The translations under genes were made by a program, and so were the position numbers. The notes beneath the pieces are model-generated. The model was not told the DNA's origin. It made no database searches and saw only the letters and a program-made list of their open reading frames with translations. 64,000 nt of DNA. Source: Mesorhizobium loti CJ3sym. Lineage in GTDB: Bacteria > Pseudomonadota > Alphaproteobacteria > Rhizobiales > Rhizobiaceae. The stretch's first letter is position 1, and each line of letters opens with the position of its first letter. Below are positions 17,897-27,064 of the stretch, one piece after another. The DNA lies in the NCBI RefSeq assembly GCF_000472785.1, contig NZ_AXAL01000008.1, forward strand, positions 62,001 through 126,000, written 5' to 3'.

Positions 17897-18741
17897 TGGA
17901 ACGCAAGAGCACCGCCTTTACGATCTTCATCTACGCCAGCGCGCTTCTGCTCGCCGCCATCATCCTGGCGCCCATCGCCTGGCTGTTCATCATGAGCATA
18001 TCGCCAGCCGCCGATCTCGCCGCCAAGCCGCTGCGCTGGTGGCCGCAGGCAGCCGATTTCTCCCGCTACCAGACATTGCTGTCGACGGCTGAAAACAGCG
18101 CCGGCGCCGCCTTCACCTCATCGCTGCGCAACAGCCTGGAGATATCAGGTATGGCGACGCTGGCAGCTCTCGCTTTGGCGATCCCCGCCGGCTGGGCGGT
18201 CTCGCGCACGCCGTCGATCGGCTGGTCGCTGTCGATGGTCATCGCCACCTATATGCTGCCGCCGGTGGCGCTGGCCGTGCCGCTCTATATGGGCCTGTCG
18301 CATCTTGGCCTGCTCAACAATGTCTTCGGCCTGGCGCTGGTTTACCTGACCATCCTGGCGCCCTTCACCACCTGGCTGATGAAATCCGGCTTCGATTCCA
18401 TCCCGCGCGAGATCGAGGCGGCCGCGATGATCGACGGCGCAGGCCTGTTCCAGACCTTGCGCATCATCACGCTGCCGCTGGCGGCACCGGTGATGGCCAC
18501 ATCGGCGCTGTTTGCCGTGCTGCTCGCCTGGGACGAATTCTTCTATGCGCTGCTGTTCACCTCCGACCAGCGCGCCAAGACCTTGACCGTCGCCATCGCC
18601 GATTTGGCCGGCGGCCGTGTTTCCGACTACGGGCTGATCGCCACCGCCGGCGTGCTGGCCGCTTTGCCGCCGGTGCTGATCGGCCTGGTCATGCAGCGCG
18701 CGCTGATTTCCGGCCTGACCAGCGGCGGTGTGAAAGGATGA
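17896..18741 (+). CDS. Sugar ABC transporter permease 2 (MalG/UgpE type)
   Basis: 281 residues, six hydrophobic segments, with the EAA loop EIEAAAMIDGAGLFQTLRII followed by TLPLAAPVMATSALF. The frame is open for 900 nt upstream, but ATG at 17896 overlaps the permease 1 stop and begins a normal N-terminal helix (FTIFIYASALLLAAIILAPI). Stop overlaps the next start, so the operon is translationally coupled throughout. Confidence 0.88.
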   Translation: MERKSTAFTIFIYASALLLAAIILAPIAWLFIMSISPAADLAAKPLRWWPQAADFSRYQTLLSTAENSAGAAFTSSLRNSLEISGMATLAALALAIPAGWAVSRTPSIGWSLSMVIATYMLPPVALAVPLYMGLSHLGLLNNVFGLALVYLTILAPFTTWLMKSGFDSIPREIEAAAMIDGAGLFQTLRIITLPLAAPVMATSALFAVLLAWDEFFYALLFTSDQRAKTLTVAIADLAGGRVSDYGLIATAGVLAALPPVLIGLVMQRALISGLTSGGVKG

Positions 18742-19760
18742 TGATGACTGCAGCAAAATCCCGGCCGGCCGGACTGGTCGCCATCGACCGCGAAATGGCA
18801 CGCCAGCATGCCGATGCACGGGCTTCGTTCGAGAACAACGCTGCCATGGCAGCAAACGTCGCCGCCTCGATCAGGAGGACCGGTCGTCTGCTTCTGCTCG
18901 GCATGGGCGGCTCGCATGCGGTCGGGCGCGCCGTCGAGCCGCTTTACCGCGCGCTCGGCATCGATGCGCTGGCACTGCCGCTGTCCGAACAGCTCGGCCA
19001 GCCGCTGCCGCTCGCGGGCAGGACTGTGCTCGTCACCTCCCAGTCGGGCGAGAGCGCCGAGGTCGTCAGATGGTTTGCTGAGGCCGGCAGCACTGCCGAT
19101 GTTTTCGGCATGACGCTCGAAGGCGGTTCTTTCCTCGCCCGCACCGCGCCTTCCCTCATCGGCACCGGCGGCACCGAACTGGCCTTTGCCGCCACCCGCA
19201 GCTTGACCGTGACCTTCGCCTTGCATCTGGCCATTCTGGCAGCCCTTGGCGAAGACCCGAATGCCGCGCTCGGCGCACTGGTTCAGAGTCAGGACAATGA
19301 CATCGCGCAAGCGCTCGCAGCACTGGAAACGGTGACGACCATCGTCACCTCCGGCCGCCGGCTGCAAGGTGTCGCCGAGGCGCTGGCGCTCGGCCTCACC
19401 GAACTGTCGCGCCTGCCCTGCTTTTCGCTCGAAGGCGGCCAGTTGCGGCATGGCCCGATGGAGATGCTGGGCCCAAAAATCGGCGTCATCCTGTTTCGCG
19501 GCAACGACCCGACAGCCGACCTGGTGACCGCCATGGCCACCTCCGTGGTCGAGGCAGGCGCACCGCTCATCATCTTCGACGCATCAGGGCAGTCGCCCGT
19601 CGCCGGTGCCGTCACGCTATCGTTCAGGCCGGCCTCGGGCCTCGCCGCGGTCTTCGCCATGCTGCCGGTGGCGCAGCGCCTGATGATCGCCTTCGCCGAC
19701 AGCCGCGTCGACAATGCCGGCACGCCTGTGCGCTCGACCAAGATCACCAGGAGCGAGTGA
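18738..19760 (+). CDS. SIS-domain sugar isomerase/deglycase (GlmS-C / FrlB-like)
   Basis: 340 residues with two SIS domains. The first shows LLLLGMGGSHAVGRAVEPLY (about 51-70) and the phosphosugar-binding VLVTSQSGESAEVVRW; the second shows VTSGRRLQGVAEALALGLTEL and LEGGQLRHGPMEM, as in GlmS C-terminal and fructosamine-6-phosphate deglycases. With the PfkB kinase next door, a deglycase on a phosphorylated amino-sugar adduct is the best guess; an amino-sugar deaminase/isomerase is the alternative. Three consecutive ATGs follow AAAGG; the third (18744) has the better spacing. Confidence 0.8.
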   Translation: MMMTAAKSRPAGLVAIDREMARQHADARASFENNAAMAANVAASIRRTGRLLLLGMGGSHAVGRAVEPLYRALGIDALALPLSEQLGQPLPLAGRTVLVTSQSGESAEVVRWFAEAGSTADVFGMTLEGGSFLARTAPSLIGTGGTELAFAATRSLTVTFALHLAILAALGEDPNAALGALVQSQDNDIAQALAALETVTTIVTSGRRLQGVAEALALGLTELSRLPCFSLEGGQLRHGPMEMLGPKIGVILFRGNDPTADLVTAMATSVVEAGAPLIIFDASGQSPVAGAVTLSFRPASGLAAVFAMLPVAQRLMIAFADSRVDNAGTPVRSTKITRSE

Positions 19761-20698
19761 TGCGTCCGCTCGCGGTGATCGGCAATGTCAATGTCGACCT
19801 GATTGTCGGCCCGGTCGCGCCATGGCCGAAGGCGGGAACGGAAACCGTCGTCGACCATGACGAATTGCGCGTCGGCGGCCAGGCCGGCAACAGCGCGCTG
19901 GCCTGGCAGGCGCTGGGCGTCGACTTCACCGTCGCCGCCAATGTCGGCGACGATCAGTTCGGCCACTGGCTTCGCGAGGCTTTTGGCCATCGCGCCGAGA
20001 CCTGGCCGGTTCGTCCCGAAGGCACGACGCTGTCCGTGGGCATGACCCACCCGGACGGCGAACGCACCTTCTTCACCACGCGCGGGCACCTGCCGCGCTT
20101 CAGCCTTGCCGACGTCTTGTCCGTTCTCGACGGCAGCGCGCTCGCCGGCGGTTACGCACTGCTGTGCGGCTCTTTCCTGACCGATGATCTCACCCGTGAC
20201 TACGAGGCCTTCTTCGACTGGGCCGACAGCCACGGCATTGCGGTGGCGCTCGACACAGGCTGGCCGATCGATGGCTGGACCGAGGCCAATTGCGCCGCAA
20301 CACGGGCATGGCTCTCGCGTTGCGCGCTGGCGCTGTTCAACGAGGTCGAGACGGTGACCCTGGCGGGAATGTCGAGCCCCACCGACGCCGCGCGCGAAAT
20401 CCGCTCCAGCATGCGGCAAGGCGCGACCTTCGTCGTCAAGCGCGGCCCGCGAGGCGCCATCGCCATCGGCCCGGACAGCACGCTTGTCGAAGCCGTCGCG
20501 CCCGACGTCCGCGTGGTCGACACAATCGGCGCCGGCGACGTCTTCAACGCCGCCTTCCTCGCCGCATTGGCGCAGGAACAGCCGCTGTCCGCTTGCCTTT
20601 CCGCCGCGACGCATGTCGCCTCGCGCGCCATTTCCACTCTGCCCCGCAACTATGGCGGGCCGATGCAGTTCAAGGAATCCATGCATGAGCGCGCTTGA
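19760..20698 (+). CDS. PfkB-family carbohydrate kinase
   Basis: 312-residue ribokinase-like kinase. N-terminal VIGNVNVDLIVGPV and the substrate-binding GGQAGNSALAWQALG are followed by the C-terminal PfkB signature DTIGAGDVFNAAFLAAL with the catalytic Asp in GAGD. Should phosphorylate the imported sugar. ATG at 19760 overlaps the SIS gene stop. Kinase plus deglycase plus transporter parallels FrlD-FrlB-FrlONM in Bacillus. Confidence 0.87.
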   Translation: MRPLAVIGNVNVDLIVGPVAPWPKAGTETVVDHDELRVGGQAGNSALAWQALGVDFTVAANVGDDQFGHWLREAFGHRAETWPVRPEGTTLSVGMTHPDGERTFFTTRGHLPRFSLADVLSVLDGSALAGGYALLCGSFLTDDLTRDYEAFFDWADSHGIAVALDTGWPIDGWTEANCAATRAWLSRCALALFNEVETVTLAGMSSPTDAAREIRSSMRQGATFVVKRGPRGAIAIGPDSTLVEAVAPDVRVVDTIGAGDVFNAAFLAALAQEQPLSACLSAATHVASRAISTLPRNYGGPMQFKESMHERA

Positions 20699-21764
20699 AA
20701 TCCGCGGCGTCCGCAAGAGCTACGGCAGTGTCGAAACGCTGAAAGGCATCGACATTGCGCTGCAGGACGGCGAGTTCCTGGTGCTGCTCGGCTCGTCGGG
20801 TTGCGGGAAATCGACGCTCCTCAACATCATAGCAGGCCTGGCCGAAGCGACGAGCGGCGACGTGCTGATCGGCGGTCGCTCGATCCTTGGCGTCCACCCC
20901 AAGAACCGCGACATCGCCATGGTCTTCCAGTCCTACGCGCTCTATCCCAACCTGACCGTGCGCCGCAACATCGGCTTCGGGCTGGAGATGCGTGGCGTTG
21001 CCGCCGACGAACGCGAAAAGGCGGTGAACGAAGCGGCAAGACTGCTGCAGATCGAGGCCCTGCTCGACCGCAAGCCGAGCCAGCTTTCCGGCGGCCAGCG
21101 CCAGCGCGTCGCCATCGGCCGGGCGCTGGTGCGCAAGCCACAGGTCTTCCTCTTCGATGAGCCGCTCTCCAATCTCGACGCCAAGCTGCGTCTGGAAATG
21201 CGCACCGAGTTGAAACGGCTGCACCAGATGCTGCAGACGACCGTCGTCTATGTCACTCACGACCAGATCGAAGCCATGACCCTGGCATCGCGCATCGCCG
21301 TCATGCGCGACGGCCGGATCGAGCAGCTCGGCACGCCCGAAGAAATCTACAACCATCCAGCCACGCTCTATGTCGCGGGCTTCGTCGGCGCGCCGTCGAT
21401 GAACATGCTGCAGGCGAAAGTCGAAGGCGCAACACTGGCAATCGAGGGCTCCGACGCGCGGCTGCCCTTGCCCGCCCGCTTCCGCAAAATGGTCGGCGAA
21501 GGCGCACGGGTCGTGGTCGGGATAAGGCCCGAAGCGCTTCGTGTGGCAGCCGACGCAACCGTGCCATCGCTGCCTGTGGAGATAGAAGTTGTCGAGCTGA
21601 CTGGCCCAGAACTGGTTACCAGTGCGCGGATAGGCGCGCAGCGGCTGACGGCCTGCTTGCCTCCGGGGTCTCGTGTTTCGAAAGGTCAGGCTGGTATCTT
21701 CACCTTCAGCGAAGACGCGGTGCGGCTCTTTGACCCTGACACGGGCAAGGCTTTTGCCAGCTGA
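20685..21764 (+). CDS. Sugar ABC transporter ATP-binding protein (UgpC/MalK/MsmX type)
   Basis: 359 residues: Walker A GSSGCGKST, Q-loop FQSYALYPNLTV, signature LSGGQRQRVAIGRALV, Walker B VFLFDEPLSNLDAKLR and the H-loop YVTHDQIEAM. The C-terminal 120 residues form the TOBE regulatory domain. ATG at 20685 overlaps the kinase stop by 14 nt; the longer frame upstream is the kinase gene read in another frame. Energises the two permeases. Confidence 0.93.
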   Translation: MSALEIRGVRKSYGSVETLKGIDIALQDGEFLVLLGSSGCGKSTLLNIIAGLAEATSGDVLIGGRSILGVHPKNRDIAMVFQSYALYPNLTVRRNIGFGLEMRGVAADEREKAVNEAARLLQIEALLDRKPSQLSGGQRQRVAIGRALVRKPQVFLFDEPLSNLDAKLRLEMRTELKRLHQMLQTTVVYVTHDQIEAMTLASRIAVMRDGRIEQLGTPEEIYNHPATLYVAGFVGAPSMNMLQAKVEGATLAIEGSDARLPLPARFRKMVGEGARVVVGIRPEALRVAADATVPSLPVEIEVVELTGPELVTSARIGAQRLTACLPPGSRVSKGQAGIFTFSEDAVRLFDPDTGKAFAS

Positions 21765-21771
21765 AAGCCTG

Positions 21772-22320
21772 TCAGGATCGCTTCCCTGATCCGGCAATGT
21801 CCAGCAACGACGCCACCAGCAGTTCCCGTTCGTCCTTCGACAGCACATCCGCATCGAACAGGTTCATGCTGCGCAACCCCTCTATGGCGAGATAGCAGAC
21901 CAGCAACGATTTGAGGTCTGGTGTTTCGCCCTTCAGCCGTTCGAAGAGCTGCCGCTTGAATGTCTTGATCGGCGTCATGAAATCCGGATCCTCGGCGATC
22001 GCCGAAAAAATCCAGGACGCCGATGGCTGCTTTTCCTCGCAGTCCTCTGCCGACAGACTGATATAGACGGCGAGTGGATTTTTGCCGTTGTCGTTGCTGT
22101 TGGCAGATTCCAGCGCCTGCTCGAAATCACGCAGATAGCCTTCGACCAGCCCCTGCATCAATTTGGCCTTGGTCGGAAAATTGTAGAGCAACCCGCCCTT
22201 CGATACGCCCGCACGGCTGGCAACGGCCTCCAGCGACAGGCTGCCGGGACCGGATTCCCGGGCAACGTCAGCCGCCGCGGCGAGAATCTTCTCGCGCGAA
22301 TTCGGTCTTTGGGCTCTCAT
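21772..22320 (-). CDS. TetR-family repressor of the RND efflux operon
   Basis: 182 residues. Helix-turn-helix: SREKILAAAADVARESG, then LSLEAVASRAGVSKGGLLYNFPTKAKLM. The C-terminal part is a ligand-binding helical domain. ATG at 22320 follows GGGAGGCGCC. Divergent from the RND pump with a palindrome in the promoter region, the usual arrangement for a local drug-responsive repressor. Confidence 0.87.
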   Translation of the reverse strand: MRAQRPNSREKILAAAADVARESGPGSLSLEAVASRAGVSKGGLLYNFPTKAKLMQGLVEGYLRDFEQALESANSNDNGKNPLAVYISLSAEDCEEKQPSASWIFSAIAEDPDFMTPIKTFKRQLFERLKGETPDLKSLLVCYLAIEGLRSMNLFDADVLSKDERELLVASLLDIAGSGKRS

Positions 22321-22357
22321 GGCGCCTCCCTTCGCAAGCTTAGGCCCAATTGACAAG

Positions 22358-22371
22358 ACCGTCCAGACGGT
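22358..22371. promoter_or_regulatory. Putative TetR operator over the RND promoter
   Basis: Perfect dyad ACCGTC-CA-GACGGT. A TTGACA (22350-22355) immediately upstream could be the -35 element of the efflux operon, which places the dyad between -35 and -10. Confidence 0.65.
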
Positions 22372-22465
22372 ACAGTAAGACCGCCATTATTTGTAATCGG
22401 GACCTGCGGTCGATATGTGTCCCGATGTCCGCGCCTCGCGCCGGATTTCGACTGAGGGGACTTCC

Positions 22466-23773
22466 TTGTTCAAGCGCATACTTCGTATATTTCTCATCAT
22501 CCTGGTCCTGGTCGTGCTCGTCCTCGTGGTCAGCAGCATCGTTGGCCTCAACATCATGCGCGACTTCGGCACCAAGCAGTTCTTTGCCACGATGAAGCCG
22601 CCGGCAGCGACCGTGTCGACGACCATCGCAAAGCCGTCGACCTGGACGCCGGGCGTCGAGGCTATCGGTACGGTGCGCGCCGTACGCGGTGTCGACCTGA
22701 CGGTCGAAACTGCCGGCATCGTCAAGGAAATTAGCTTCCATGCCAACGAGAAGGTGGCATCCAATGCGGTGCTGCTGCAGCTGGACGACGCCGTCGAGCG
22801 CGCCGATCTCGATGCACAGAAGGCGCAGGCCGCGCTCGATCAGGTATCGCTGAACCGCGCCATCGAACTGACCCGGCGTGGTGTCGGCTCCGACTCGACA
22901 CTGGACAGCGCAAGGGCGGCGGCGTCCGCTTCGGCATCCCAGGTCACCAGGCTGCAGGCCGTGCTTGACCAGAAGCAGCTGACGGCGCCCTTCGCCGGCA
23001 CGGTCGGCATTCCGAAGATCGACCTGGGCCAGTACATCGCACCCGGCACCTCGGTGGTGACACTGCAGGATCTCGACACGATGCGGGCAGACTTCACGGT
23101 TCCCGAACAGCAGCTTCCGCTGCTCAAGATCGGCCAGACGGTTCGGCTCGGCCTCGGTGGTGACGACAAACCGTTTGCCGGCGCCATTCGCGGCATCGAC
23201 CCCAAGATCGACCCGTCCAGCCGGTTGGTGAACATCCGGGCGGAAGTCGCCAATCCCGATGGCAAGCTGACCCCCGGCCAGTTCGTGCAGGTGCGTGTCG
23301 AATTGCCCGAGGAGCAGAACGTTCTGGTGCTGCCGCAGACGGCCCTGACCACCAGCCTCTACGGCGACTACATCTTCGTGGTGCAGCCGGCGAAGCCCGC
23401 CGAGGCTGCCCCGGCACCGGCTGCCAAACCGGAGGAAAAGCCCGCTGCCGCCGCAAGCGACAAGCCTGCCGACGCTAAGCCTGCCGATGCCAAGCCCGCC
23501 GATGCCATGAAGCCGGCGGCTGATGCAACCAAGCCTGCCGCCGATTCCGCCAAGCCAGCGGCTGACCCGGCCAAGCCAGCACTGGTGCTGTCGCAGGTCT
23601 TCGTCAAGACCGGCCGCCGCAACCAAGGCATGGTTGAGATCGTCGATGGGCTGAAGGCCGGCGACGAGGTCGTCACCGCTGGCCAGAACCGCCTCTTCAA
23701 CGGCATGTCCGTCAACGTCGACAACACGATCGATCCGACCAAATCGGCGAACAAGCAGGCCGATCAGCAATGA
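22466..23773 (+). CDS. RND efflux periplasmic adaptor (membrane fusion protein)
   Basis: 435 residues. An N-terminal hydrophobic anchor (RIFLIILVLVVLVLVVSSIVG) is followed by the lipoyl/hairpin part (VEAIGTVRAVRGVDLTVE, DLDAQKAQAALDQ, APFAGTVGIPKIDLGQYI), a beta-barrel and a membrane-proximal domain. Unusually, about 62 residues of Pro/Ala/Lys/Asp repeats (DKPADAKPADAKPADAMKP and following, about 23391-23581) interrupt the membrane-proximal domain. TTG at 22466 is chosen because GAGGGGA precedes it at ideal spacing; ATG at 22415 is an alternative. Stop overlaps the pump gene (ATGA). Confidence 0.88.
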   Translation: MFKRILRIFLIILVLVVLVLVVSSIVGLNIMRDFGTKQFFATMKPPAATVSTTIAKPSTWTPGVEAIGTVRAVRGVDLTVETAGIVKEISFHANEKVASNAVLLQLDDAVERADLDAQKAQAALDQVSLNRAIELTRRGVGSDSTLDSARAAASASASQVTRLQAVLDQKQLTAPFAGTVGIPKIDLGQYIAPGTSVVTLQDLDTMRADFTVPEQQLPLLKIGQTVRLGLGGDDKPFAGAIRGIDPKIDPSSRLVNIRAEVANPDGKLTPGQFVQVRVELPEEQNVLVLPQTALTTSLYGDYIFVVQPAKPAEAAPAPAAKPEEKPAAAASDKPADAKPADAKPADAMKPAADATKPAADSAKPAADPAKPALVLSQVFVKTGRRNQGMVEIVDGLKAGDEVVTAGQNRLFNGMSVNVDNTIDPTKSANKQADQQ

Positions 23774-26700
23774 GCATTTCCGATCTCTTCATTCGCCGAC
23801 CGGTCCTTTCGACGGTCCTTGCCTGCATGATCCTGCTGCTCGGTTTCCAGGGCATATTCAACCTGTCGATCCGGCAGTATCCGAAGGTTGACGAAACCGC
23901 GATCACCATCACGACAGCCTATCCCGGCGCCAGCGCCGACCTGATCCAGGGCTTCATTTCCGCCCCGATCGCGCGTGCGGTCGCCTCGACCGAGAACATC
24001 GACTACGTCACCTCGTCCAGCCGTCCGTCGTCCAGCACCGTGACGGTGCAGATGAAGCTCGGCTCCAACCCCGACGTGGCGCTCACCGAAGTGCTGTCCA
24101 AGGTCCAGGGCGTGCGCGGCACCTTGCCGGACGCCTCCAAGGACCCCGTCATCGTCAAGGGTACCGGCCAGCAGTTCGCGATGATGTACATCTCGATGCA
24201 GAATCCGAACATGACGAAGGAGCAGCTGACAGAGTATATCGAGCGCGTCATCCGGCCTCGCATAACGACGGTCGAAGGCGTCGCCGACGTGCAGATCTTC
24301 GGCGCCCAGCAATACTCGATGCGCGTCTGGATCGATCCGGTCCGGCTCGCCGCGCGCGGCGTGACCGCAGCGGAAGTGCTGGCCGCCATCAACAACTCCA
24401 ACTTCCTGTCGGCGCCCGGCAATACCCAGAACGAGTACGTCGTTTCGTCGATCACCGTACGCTCGACGCTGCAGACGCCGGAAGCCTTCGCCGAGCTGCC
24501 GCTGCGCTCGACCGACGGCAATGTCGTGCGGCTGCGCGACGTGGCGCGCGTCGAACTCGGCGCGGAGAACACAGACACCAGGGTCTCCTTCAACGGCAAG
24601 CCCGGCACCTTCCTCGCCATCTTCCCGACGCCTGCGGCCAACCCGCTGACCACCGCCGCTGCGGTCACCAAGCTCGTGCCGCAGATCCAGGAGACGCTGC
24701 CGAAAGGCATGACGATCGAGGTCGTCTACGACGCGACGGGGCAGATCAGCGCCTCGATCGACGAGGTGTTCAAGACCATCGCCGAAGCGGTTGCCATCGT
24801 TGTCGTTGTCATCCTCTTGTTCCTTGGCTCGTTCCGCTCGGTGATTATGCCGATCATCACCATTCCGCTGTCGCTGATCGGCGTCTGCTTCCTTTTGTTT
24901 GCGGTGGGCTATTCGATCAACCTTCTGTCGCTGCTGGCCATGGTGCTGGCGATCGGCCTTGTCGTCGACGACGCCATCGTGGTGGTGGAGAACATCCATC
25001 GCCACATGGAAGAAGACCACATGACGCCGATGCAGGCCGCGTTCAGCGGCATGCGTGAGATCTCCACCGCCATCATTGCCATGACCATGACGCTGGCTGC
25101 CGTGTTTGCGCCGCTGGCCTTCACCGGCGGCCTGACCGGCGCGCTGTTCCGCGAATTCGCCGTCACTCTCGCCGGCTCGGTTGTGCTGTCGGGCATCATC
25201 GCCATCACCATCACGCCGATGATGTCGGCGCGCCTCTTGAAGGCCGGCACGCCAGGCCGTTTCCAGCGCATCGTCGACGGCGTCTTCGCCAGGGTCGAGC
25301 ATGTTTATGAGCGGGCTGTCACTGGATCGCTGAACTACCGTCCGCTGACACTGATCATCGTGCTGGCACTTGTCGGCGTGACGGGCTTCATGTTCACCAA
25401 GACGTCGAGCGAACTGGCGCCGGAAGAGGATCAGGGCTTCCTGCTCTCGCTGGTGACCGCGCCGCGTTATGCGACATCCGATTACACCGAGACCTACGTC
25501 AACCAGATCCTCGGTCTGGTGAAGGATATTCCGGAAACACGGGCACAGTTCTCGGCCGTCGCCTTCGGCGGCACCACGAACAGCGCCTTCGTCGGCTTTG
25601 CCTTCAAGGATTGGGCGGACCGCAAGCGTAACTCCAAGGAGTTGCAGGCCGACATTTCGGCTCGTATCGCCAAGGTGGCGGGTGTGCAGGCCTTCGTCTT
25701 TGCGCCGCCGACACTGCCGGGTTCCGGCGGCGGCCTGCCCATCGCCATGGTGGTGCGCTCCACTGGCAACCCTGCCGAAGTCTTCGAGGAAGCCGAGAAG
25801 ATCAAGAACAAGGCGCAGGCATCGGGCCGATTCATCGTCGTGCAGAATTCGATGGCCTATGACGCACCGCAGGTGACGGTGACCATCGACCGCGATCGCG
25901 CCGCGGCGCTCAACCTGCCGATCGCCGATATCGGCAGGACCCTGACGCTGCTGGTCGGTGGCGCCGAAGTGGCGCAGTTCGACCGCGACTCCAACAGCTA
26001 CGACATCATTCCACAGGTGCCGCAGGAATTCCGCGACAACCCCGAAAGGCTCGGCGAGTACTTCGTGCGCAGCGCTACGGGCGAGATGGTGCCGCTGTCG
26101 GCCGTGGTGAAGATTTCGACGAATGCGGCGCCGGCCGCGATCGAGCAGTTCAACCAGCTCAATTCGTCGACGATATCGGCGCTGCCATTGCCCGGTGTCA
26201 CCACCGGTGACGGGCTCAAGGCGCTGGAGGACATCGCCAAGGAGAGCCTGCCCGATACGTTCTTCATCGACTACTCCGGCCAGTCCAGGCAGGAGAAGGA
26301 ACAGGGCAACACGATCCTGATCGCCTTCGGGGCGGCCGTCATCGTCATCTATCTTGTGCTTGCCGCGCAGTTCGAGAGCTTCCGCGACCCACTGATCATC
26401 ATGATGGCGGTGCCGCTGTCGATCTTCGGCGCGATGCTGCCGCTCAACATGATCCCGAACATCAATATGATTTTCATGATCATGGGATCGCACTTCAGCA
26501 TTCCACCCGCAACGCTCAACATATACACGCAGGTCGGTCTGATCACGCTGATCGGCCTGATCACCAAGCACGGCATCCTGCTGGTCGAGTTCGCCAACCA
26601 GCAGCGCGAGGCCCATGGCATGCGCCGTCGTGATGCCATTATCGCTTCCGCCAAGGTGCGCCTGCGGCCGATCCTGATGACGACGGCGGCGATGGCGCTT

Positions 26701-26904
26701 GGCGTGGTGCCACTGATCGTTTCCAGCGGCGCAGGTGCCGCGGCCCGCTATTCGATGGGCCTGGTGATCTTCGCCGGCATCCTGATCGGCACCATGTTCA
26801 CGCTGTTCGTCGTGCCGATGTTCTACACCTTCATCGCCAGCAAGGACCTGCCGCGTCACGCGGAAAAGCCGGATCCGAAGTTGATGCCGGCACTGCAGGA
26901 CTGA
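23770..26904 (+). CDS. RND efflux pump inner-membrane transporter (HAE1 family)
   Basis: 1044-residue proton-driven exporter of hydrophobic and amphiphilic compounds, assembled as a trimer with the adaptor and an outer-membrane channel. N-terminus SISDLFIRRPVLSTVLAC, the proton-relay helix GLVVDDAIVVVENIHRH and the second-half LYSMGL-type TM segments are all intact. No outer-membrane factor gene follows, so a shared TolC is expected. The operon ends in a strong terminator. Confidence 0.93.
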   Translation: MSISDLFIRRPVLSTVLACMILLLGFQGIFNLSIRQYPKVDETAITITTAYPGASADLIQGFISAPIARAVASTENIDYVTSSSRPSSSTVTVQMKLGSNPDVALTEVLSKVQGVRGTLPDASKDPVIVKGTGQQFAMMYISMQNPNMTKEQLTEYIERVIRPRITTVEGVADVQIFGAQQYSMRVWIDPVRLAARGVTAAEVLAAINNSNFLSAPGNTQNEYVVSSITVRSTLQTPEAFAELPLRSTDGNVVRLRDVARVELGAENTDTRVSFNGKPGTFLAIFPTPAANPLTTAAAVTKLVPQIQETLPKGMTIEVVYDATGQISASIDEVFKTIAEAVAIVVVVILLFLGSFRSVIMPIITIPLSLIGVCFLLFAVGYSINLLSLLAMVLAIGLVVDDAIVVVENIHRHMEEDHMTPMQAAFSGMREISTAIIAMTMTLAAVFAPLAFTGGLTGALFREFAVTLAGSVVLSGIIAITITPMMSARLLKAGTPGRFQRIVDGVFARVEHVYERAVTGSLNYRPLTLIIVLALVGVTGFMFTKTSSELAPEEDQGFLLSLVTAPRYATSDYTETYVNQILGLVKDIPETRAQFSAVAFGGTTNSAFVGFAFKDWADRKRNSKELQADISARIAKVAGVQAFVFAPPTLPGSGGGLPIAMVVRSTGNPAEVFEEAEKIKNKAQASGRFIVVQNSMAYDAPQVTVTIDRDRAAALNLPIADIGRTLTLLVGGAEVAQFDRDSNSYDIIPQVPQEFRDNPERLGEYFVRSATGEMVPLSAVVKISTNAAPAAIEQFNQLNSSTISALPLPGVTTGDGLKALEDIAKESLPDTFFIDYSGQSRQEKEQGNTILIAFGAAVIVIYLVLAAQFESFRDPLIIMMAVPLSIFGAMLPLNMIPNINMIFMIMGSHFSIPPATLNIYTQVGLITLIGLITKHGILLVEFANQQREAHGMRRRDAIIASAKVRLRPILMTTAAMALGVVPLIVSSGAGAAARYSMGLVIFAGILIGTMFTLFVVPMFYTFIASKDLPRHAEKPDPKLMPALQD

Positions 26905-26921
26905 TAGAAGCCGAAGAAACG

Positions 26922-26956
26922 AAAAAGAGGCCGGAAGATCCCCGGCCTCTTTTTTT
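26922..26956 (+). terminator. Intrinsic terminator of the RND operon
   Basis: AGAGGCCGG (26926-26934), loop, CCGGCCTCT (26942-26950) then six more T. Flanking A run makes it usable from both sides. Confidence 0.9.
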
Positions 26957-27064
26957 GGCTGCGCTCGACACCGCCGGTTGAGCCGTGCTCAATATCGCGA
27001 GACACTTTCCGGCGGCAGCCCTGGACAGGAGCGCGGCGGTAAACCGTGCCCGTTCCTCAGCCTG

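Noticed and set aside
23764..26859. A 1031-codon open frame on the minus strand across the RND pump gene
   Set aside because: Its His/Arg/Asp-rich composition is that of antisense high-GC coding DNA, it matches no family, and the plus strand encodes a full RND transporter.
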